A stretch of 35,769 nt of DNA, from the NCBI RefSeq assembly GCF_001427905.1, contig NZ_LMEF01000019.1, positions 1-35,769 on the forward strand, read 5' to 3'. The position numbers and the translations under genes were made by a program. The notes below the pieces were generated by a model. That model saw only the letters and a program-made list of their open reading frames with translations, was not told where the DNA came from and ran no database searches. Position 1 is the first letter of the stretch. Every line of letters starts with the position of its first letter. Shown piece by piece: positions 32,601 to 35,769 of the stretch. This DNA comes from Flavobacterium sp. Root420. Its GTDB lineage: Bacteria > Bacteroidota > Bacteroidia > Flavobacteriales > Flavobacteriaceae.

Positions 32601-32636
32601 TTTGCCACTCCTCGATAGCTATCGGTGAGTGGCAAA
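32601..32636. repeat. Palindrome between tilS and pabB
   Basis: TTTGCCACTC (32601-32610) pairs with 32627-32636, and the centre CGATAGCTATCG is itself palindromic, giving an 18-bp stem with one mismatch. The core matches the Bacteroidota intergenic palindrome CCGATAGCTATCGG. It lies 4 nt beyond the pabB stop and may end that transcript, but the minus-strand flank is A-rich rather than T-rich, so it is not a textbook terminator for pabB. Confidence 0.6.
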
Positions 32637-32640
32637 CTTT

Positions 32641-33939
32641 TTACTGTAAAACTTCGTGCATTGCCTTAGCCTTCAACAAACATTCTTCATATTCTTTTTC
32701 AGGATCAGATTGTGCCGTAATGGCGCTTCCTACTGAAAAAGAAACGTATTGATTTTCCTGATTGTACAAAATACTTCTGATTACCACATTAAAATCGAAA
32801 TCACCTTCCGGTGTAAAATAACCAACTGCTCCGCTGTATAATCCGCGTTTGGTTTCTTCCAGATTTTCAATGATTTTCATTACTGAAATCTTTGGTGCCC
32901 CTGTCATACTGCCCATTGGGAAAGTAGTTCTCAAAACATCAACCGGAGCATATTGAGCGTCTAGTTTTGATGTTATGGTCGAAATCATTTGATGCACTTG
33001 TAAAAACGAATAGATTTTGCAAAGCTCTGTAACTTCCACAGAACCTTTTTGTGCGGTATGCGACAAATCATTTCTGACCAAATCGGTAATCATGATATTC
33101 TCCGCTCTTTCTTTTGAATCTGATTCTAGGAATTGTTTTGATTTTTCATCTTCAATAGGATCCGAAGATCTTTTTGAAGTTCCTTTTATCGGTTGAGAAA
33201 TAATCGTTTCACCAACTTTTTTCAGATAACGTTCCGGAGAAGCAGAAAGCAAATATTGTTTGTGATTTTTAAAGAAAATCGAAAACGGAGCCTTTGAAAT
33301 TTCATTTAGTTTTTGAAATTTTTCCAGCGGATCTATCACAGCATTTTCAGCAAAAAATTCCATGCAAAAATTAGCTTCATACATATCACCAACGTGAATA
33401 TGACTAAGCATTTTGTTTACTTTTTCAATATAAAATTCTTTTGAAATGCGCTGTTCAATATTTAGAGCTGCAGCACTTTCGCCTTTCGTCCCGACGCTTC
33501 GGGATTGACTTTCGACTATTTCCTGAAAATCCTCTTCAACCTCATCATCGCAAAGCAATAAATATCTAATTTCAAGCTCATTTCCTTTCAATAGGAAAAT
33601 CTTTTTTGGCTGAAAGAAAAATAAATCCGGAAAATGCAATCCATCAAAATTAGCCGATTTTAAAGTTTCAACATCATTTTTTAAGTCATAGGTCAAATAA
33701 CCAAAAAGCCAGTCTTTAGTCGTTTGCTGGTATTGTTTTAAATCATCAAAAGCGTTTTGGAAATCGGTTTTTAAAGAAGTGAAAGCATCGACAGCCAATA
33801 CACAATCAAAACTGGAATATTCCTGTGTATGCGAATTGCTGTCTAAGAAAACAACCTCACGAAATTGCTGTGACCATGTTAGAAGTTGCTGCTTAAACTG
33901 CTCTGGATTTGAAATAGGTTTATGAATGGAAACTCTCAA
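32641..33939 (-). CDS. pabB: Aminodeoxychorismate synthase component I (chorismate-binding)
   Basis: Converts chorismate to 4-amino-4-deoxychorismate with ammonia from a PabA partner, feeding folate synthesis. The chorismate-binding core shows PIKGT (ISQPIKGTSKRSSDP), whose lysine marks PabB, whereas anthranilate synthase has alanine there. It also shows MITDLVRNDLSHTA, FPMGSMTGAPKISVM, GLYSGAVGYF and VGSAITAQSDPEKEYEE. The frame runs to a TTG at 33963, but that codon lies inside the probable -7 box (33961-33968). I therefore prefer the TTG at 33939 (opening MRVSIHKPISNPEQF, 432 aa). A palindromic repeat is inserted in frame in the linker before the catalytic core (33489-33504). No pabA is adjacent. 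Confidence 0.88.
   Translation of the reverse strand: MRVSIHKPISNPEQFKQQLLTWSQQFREVVFLDSNSHTQEYSSFDCVLAVDAFTSLKTDFQNAFDDLKQYQQTTKDWLFGYLTYDLKNDVETLKSANFDGLHFPDLFFFQPKKIFLLKGNELEIRYLLLCDDEVEEDFQEIVESQSRSVGTKGESAAALNIEQRISKEFYIEKVNKMLSHIHVGDMYEANFCMEFFAENAVIDPLEKFQKLNEISKAPFSIFFKNHKQYLLSASPERYLKKVGETIISQPIKGTSKRSSDPIEDEKSKQFLESDSKERAENIMITDLVRNDLSHTAQKGSVEVTELCKIYSFLQVHQMISTITSKLDAQYAPVDVLRTTFPMGSMTGAPKISVMKIIENLEETKRGLYSGAVGYFTPEGDFDFNVVIRSILYNQENQYVSFSVGSAITAQSDPEKEYEECLLKAKAMHEVLQ
33489..33504. repeat. Palindromic repeat embedded in the pabB coding region
   Basis: TCCCGA-CGCT-TCGGGA is a perfect hairpin of a type that recurs in Bacteroidota intergenic DNA. Here it lies inside pabB and is translated as part of the stretch SQSRSVGTKGES, between the N-terminal domain and the chorismate-binding core. 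It is GC-rich compared with its surroundings. Confidence 0.6.
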
Positions 33940-33960
33940 AAAAGTATAAATTTTAGACTT

Positions 33961-33988
33961 CAAAATTACGACAAAAAAAATCCTTCAA
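33961..33988 (-). promoter_or_regulatory. pabB promoter
   Basis: On the minus strand, TTG (33988-33986), a 17-bp spacer and TAATTTTG (33968-33961), a full TAnnTTTG match. The predicted start near 33955 supports initiation at the TTG codon at 33939. Confidence 0.6.
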
Positions 33989-34112
33989 TAAAATTATCCC
34001 GAAAAATTATTGGCACACTTTTTAGTATATCGAATTAGTCCTAATTATTAAAACTTTTCCTGCCTATTTGATTGAAAAATTATTCGCGCTTTTATCTACG
34101 TACAAAATCCTG

Positions 34113-34127
34113 TTTACATCGTGTAAA
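34113..34127 (+). promoter_or_regulatory. Inverted repeat TTTACA-TCG-TGTAAA upstream of the DUF4349 gene
   Basis: Perfect 6-bp half-sites with a 3-bp centre lie 35 bp before the ATG, next to a weak -7-like TAGTTTTA (34128-34135). It could be an operator. The rest of the gap 33964-34161 is plain AT-rich DNA. Confidence 0.4.
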
Positions 34128-34161
34128 TAGTTTTATTTATTAATCAAATTTTATAACCTCT

Positions 34162-35055
34162 ATGAAAACAATTGCACAAGTAGGTGTGACTACCCTGGTA
34201 ATTATCGCATTACTATTTTCCTGTAAAAAAGCAGATTACGCAGCTGAAGAATCTGCCGATTACAAAACCACAGCAGACAGCACGGCTGTTTCCTCAACAG
34301 CCGCAGTAGAGCCCAAAAACAGCAAACAGAAATTTATTCGAACCGCTGATATCAAATTCAAGGTTAAAAACGTCGTCAAATCTACTTATGCAATTGAAAA
34401 TGCCGTAGCAAAATTTGGAGGCTTTGTTACTTACACCAATCTGCAAAGCAACATTCACGATCAGATTAAAACTAAAATCAGTCAGGACAGTACGCTGGAA
34501 ACCACTAAATTTTCAGTAGAAAACAATATTACAATTCGCGTTCCTAACACGCAGCTTGACACCGTAATTAAAAGCATTGCCAAGCAAATTGACTTTCTGG
34601 ATTTCAGAGTCATTAAAGCTGATGATGTTTCATTAAAATTATTAGCCAATCAGCTTTCTCAAAAAAGAAGTACTACAAATGAAAAAAGAGTTGAAAAAGC
34701 AATTGATACCAAAGGCAAAAAAATAAATGATATTATGGAAGCCGAAAATGCTTTGGCCAATCAAAAAGAAGCGAATGATAGTAAGACAATCGAAAATTTA
34801 TCCATGCAGGATCAGGTTAACTTCAGCACCATTACTTTACAGTTGTACCAAAATGAAACGATTAAACAAGAAATAACCGCTGGTGAAAAAGACAGTGCTT
34901 ATTACAAACCCAATTTAGGAATCCAAATTATTGATTCATTAAAAACGGGCTGGTATATATTGCAGTCCATTTTGGTTTTCCTGCTTAACCTTTGGCCTTT
35001 TATTTTAATCAGTTTAGGTGGATTTCTTCTGTATAAAAAATACGGAAAGAAATAA
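34162..35055 (+). CDS. DUF4349 family lipoprotein
   Basis: 297 aa. A lipoprotein signal ends in LLFSC with Cys21 as the lipidation site. A Thr/Ser/Ala-rich stretch follows, then the DUF4349 domain: RTADIKFKVKNVVKSTYAIE, KFGGFVTYTN, ITIRVPNTQLDTVIKSIA, and a coiled-coil-like helix (about 170-215) before MQDQVNFSTITLQLY. A transmembrane segment sits near the C-terminus (LQSILVFLLNLWPFILISLG) with a basic tail. The combination of an N-terminal lipid and a C-terminal membrane helix anchors both ends. The family is common in Bacteroidota; function unknown. It is monocistronic as far as I can see. Confidence 0.87.
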   Translation: MKTIAQVGVTTLVIIALLFSCKKADYAAEESADYKTTADSTAVSSTAAVEPKNSKQKFIRTADIKFKVKNVVKSTYAIENAVAKFGGFVTYTNLQSNIHDQIKTKISQDSTLETTKFSVENNITIRVPNTQLDTVIKSIAKQIDFLDFRVIKADDVSLKLLANQLSQKRSTTNEKRVEKAIDTKGKKINDIMEAENALANQKEANDSKTIENLSMQDQVNFSTITLQLYQNETIKQEITAGEKDSAYYKPNLGIQIIDSLKTGWYILQSILVFLLNLWPFILISLGGFLLYKKYGKK

Positions 35056-35098
35056 GAAAAGTGTTAATAAAATAGCAATATCATAATGAAAAAAGCGT

Positions 35099-35106
35099 TA
35101 TATTTG
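35099..35106 (+). promoter_or_regulatory. Possible -7 element before the DoxX-like gene
   Basis: TATATTTG matches TAnnTTTG but lies about 160 bp before the ATG at 35265 and has no TTG at -33 spacing. A closer TATATTTT (35231-35238) is an alternative. The gap 35056-35264 holds nothing else that I recognise. Confidence 0.3.
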
Positions 35107-35264
35107 GTATAGCATTCAATTAATCCTAAGACAGGATTGTTTTGATTGTAAAATCCTCAATAAAGTGTCATTAAATTTTAAATTTCATTTTTATCAGGAC
35201 AGGCAACATATACGATTTCCAGCAGATAACTATATTTTTTAACCTCTTAAAAATCCTAAGTATT

Positions 35265-35639
35265 ATGAAAATTGCTACAATTATTGTCCGTGTCTTAATT
35301 GGTCTTTTACTGCTTTTTGCATCGATCAGTTATTTTTTCCACTTAATGCCAGAACCAGAAACCACAGGAAATTTCAAAGCCTTCAATGTAGGTTTAATGG
35401 CTTCAACTTATTTAATGCCTTTAGCTAAATCAATTGAATTACTTTGTGGTATTGCATTTGTAACGGGACGTTATGTAACATTGGCTAATATTTTGATCTT
35501 ACCAATTACAGTAAACATTTTGTTTATCAATTATTTCCTTGCGCCGGAAGGCCTGCCAATTGCGGCATTATTATTCCTGGCCAACTTATTTTTGATTTAC
35601 AGATATTGGGATAATTATAAAAGTGTTTTCACAGCATAA
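35265..35639 (+). CDS. DoxX-like integral membrane protein
   Basis: 124 aa with four predicted transmembrane helices (about residues 4-24, 48-68, 71-92 and 96-113). The pattern IIVRVLIGLLLLFASISYFF, then LMPLAKSIELLCGIAFVTGRY and a closing RYWDNYKSVF, fits the DoxX/DoxD-like superfamily, which is associated with quinone or thiol redox chemistry, though most members are uncharacterised. It has a terminator 26 nt after its stop and no neighbour on its strand within the window. Confidence 0.82.
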   Translation: MKIATIIVRVLIGLLLLFASISYFFHLMPEPETTGNFKAFNVGLMASTYLMPLAKSIELLCGIAFVTGRYVTLANILILPITVNILFINYFLAPEGLPIAALLFLANLFLIYRYWDNYKSVFTA

Positions 35640-35664
35640 ATATCTTAGAACTTAAAATAACAAG

Positions 35665-35698
35665 TAGCTGTCTCAAAACTGAGGCAGCTATTTTTTTT
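35665..35698 (+). terminator. Terminator of the DoxX-like gene
   Basis: A 10-bp stem, TAGCTGTCTC with GAGGCAGCTA (one G-U type pair), has a 6-nt loop and is followed by eight T's. Confidence 0.92.
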
Positions 35699-35731
35699 AG
35701 GCTTGTTTTTTTCTGGTCAATTTTGTATATT

Positions 35732-35755
35732 TAATCAGTGATTAACAGCTGATTA
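35732..35755. promoter_or_regulatory. Inverted repeat near the right edge
   Basis: TAATCAG (35732-35738) pairs with CTGATTA (35749-35755) across 10 nt. It may belong to the regulatory region of a gene beyond the window; no coding start is visible before the edge. Confidence 0.3.
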
Positions 35756-35769
35756 TATATGAGATTCAA

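Overview
The window looks like chromosome of a Flavobacterium-type Bacteroidota. The DNA is AT-rich. Promoters have the phylum's TTG ... TAnnTTTG layout (clearest before lysA, the HTH/pentapeptide gene, the ArsR gene and pabB), Shine-Dalgarno sequences are mostly absent, and several genes start with TTG or GTG. The proteins recognised (GltBD, LysA, TilS, PabB, DsbD-like, DUF4349) read as flavobacterial versions. Intergenic DNA is filled with short repeated words and palindromes of the kind common in this genus.

Layout. (1) 1-8471: sucC (minus), then divergent gltB-gltD, and a 600-bp gap holding a terminator, a nested palindromic element and 8-bp-period repeats. (2) 8472-9758: lysA with a strong promoter and terminator. 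(3) 9662-15787: an accessory stretch. It begins with an aldo/keto reductase gene bracketed by two ~100-bp copies of the lysA 3' end plus terminator. It continues with small secreted, lipoprotein and membrane genes and an HTH-pentapeptide fusion, interspersed with three copies of a structured intergenic element (two on +, one on -) and another palindromic element. (4) 15910-18878: VOC protein, an ArsR repressor with twin operators coupled to an AHSA1/SRPBCC gene, an LCM-type methyltransferase and a GNAT acetyltransferase. (5) 19046-22829: an ABC-F ATPase, a broken yifB/comM (frameshifted and missing its N-terminal domain) and a Gfo/Idh/MocA oxidoreductase. (6) 22951-28950: two exported amidohydrolase-family proteins and the ammonium channel amtB. 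(7) 29130-33963 (minus): pabB, then tilS overlapping a DsbD-like thiol:disulfide protein. (8) 34162-end: a DUF4349 lipoprotein and a DoxX-like membrane protein.

How the genes fit together. GltBD (glutamate synthase) and AmtB (ammonium uptake) serve nitrogen assimilation, and their upstream regions share an 8-bp palindrome. SucC (TCA cycle), LysA (lysine), PabB (folate) and TilS (tRNA-Ile maturation) are housekeeping. The rest is environmental or accessory.

I see no phage, CRISPR array, rRNA, tRNA or intact insertion sequence. No clear new multi-gene system is visible. The most unusual signals are the lysA-tail duplication around the reductase gene, the three-copy structured intergenic element, the HTH-pentapeptide regulator, the twin ArsR operators overlapping their own promoter, the decayed yifB, and a palindromic repeat inserted in frame inside pabB.
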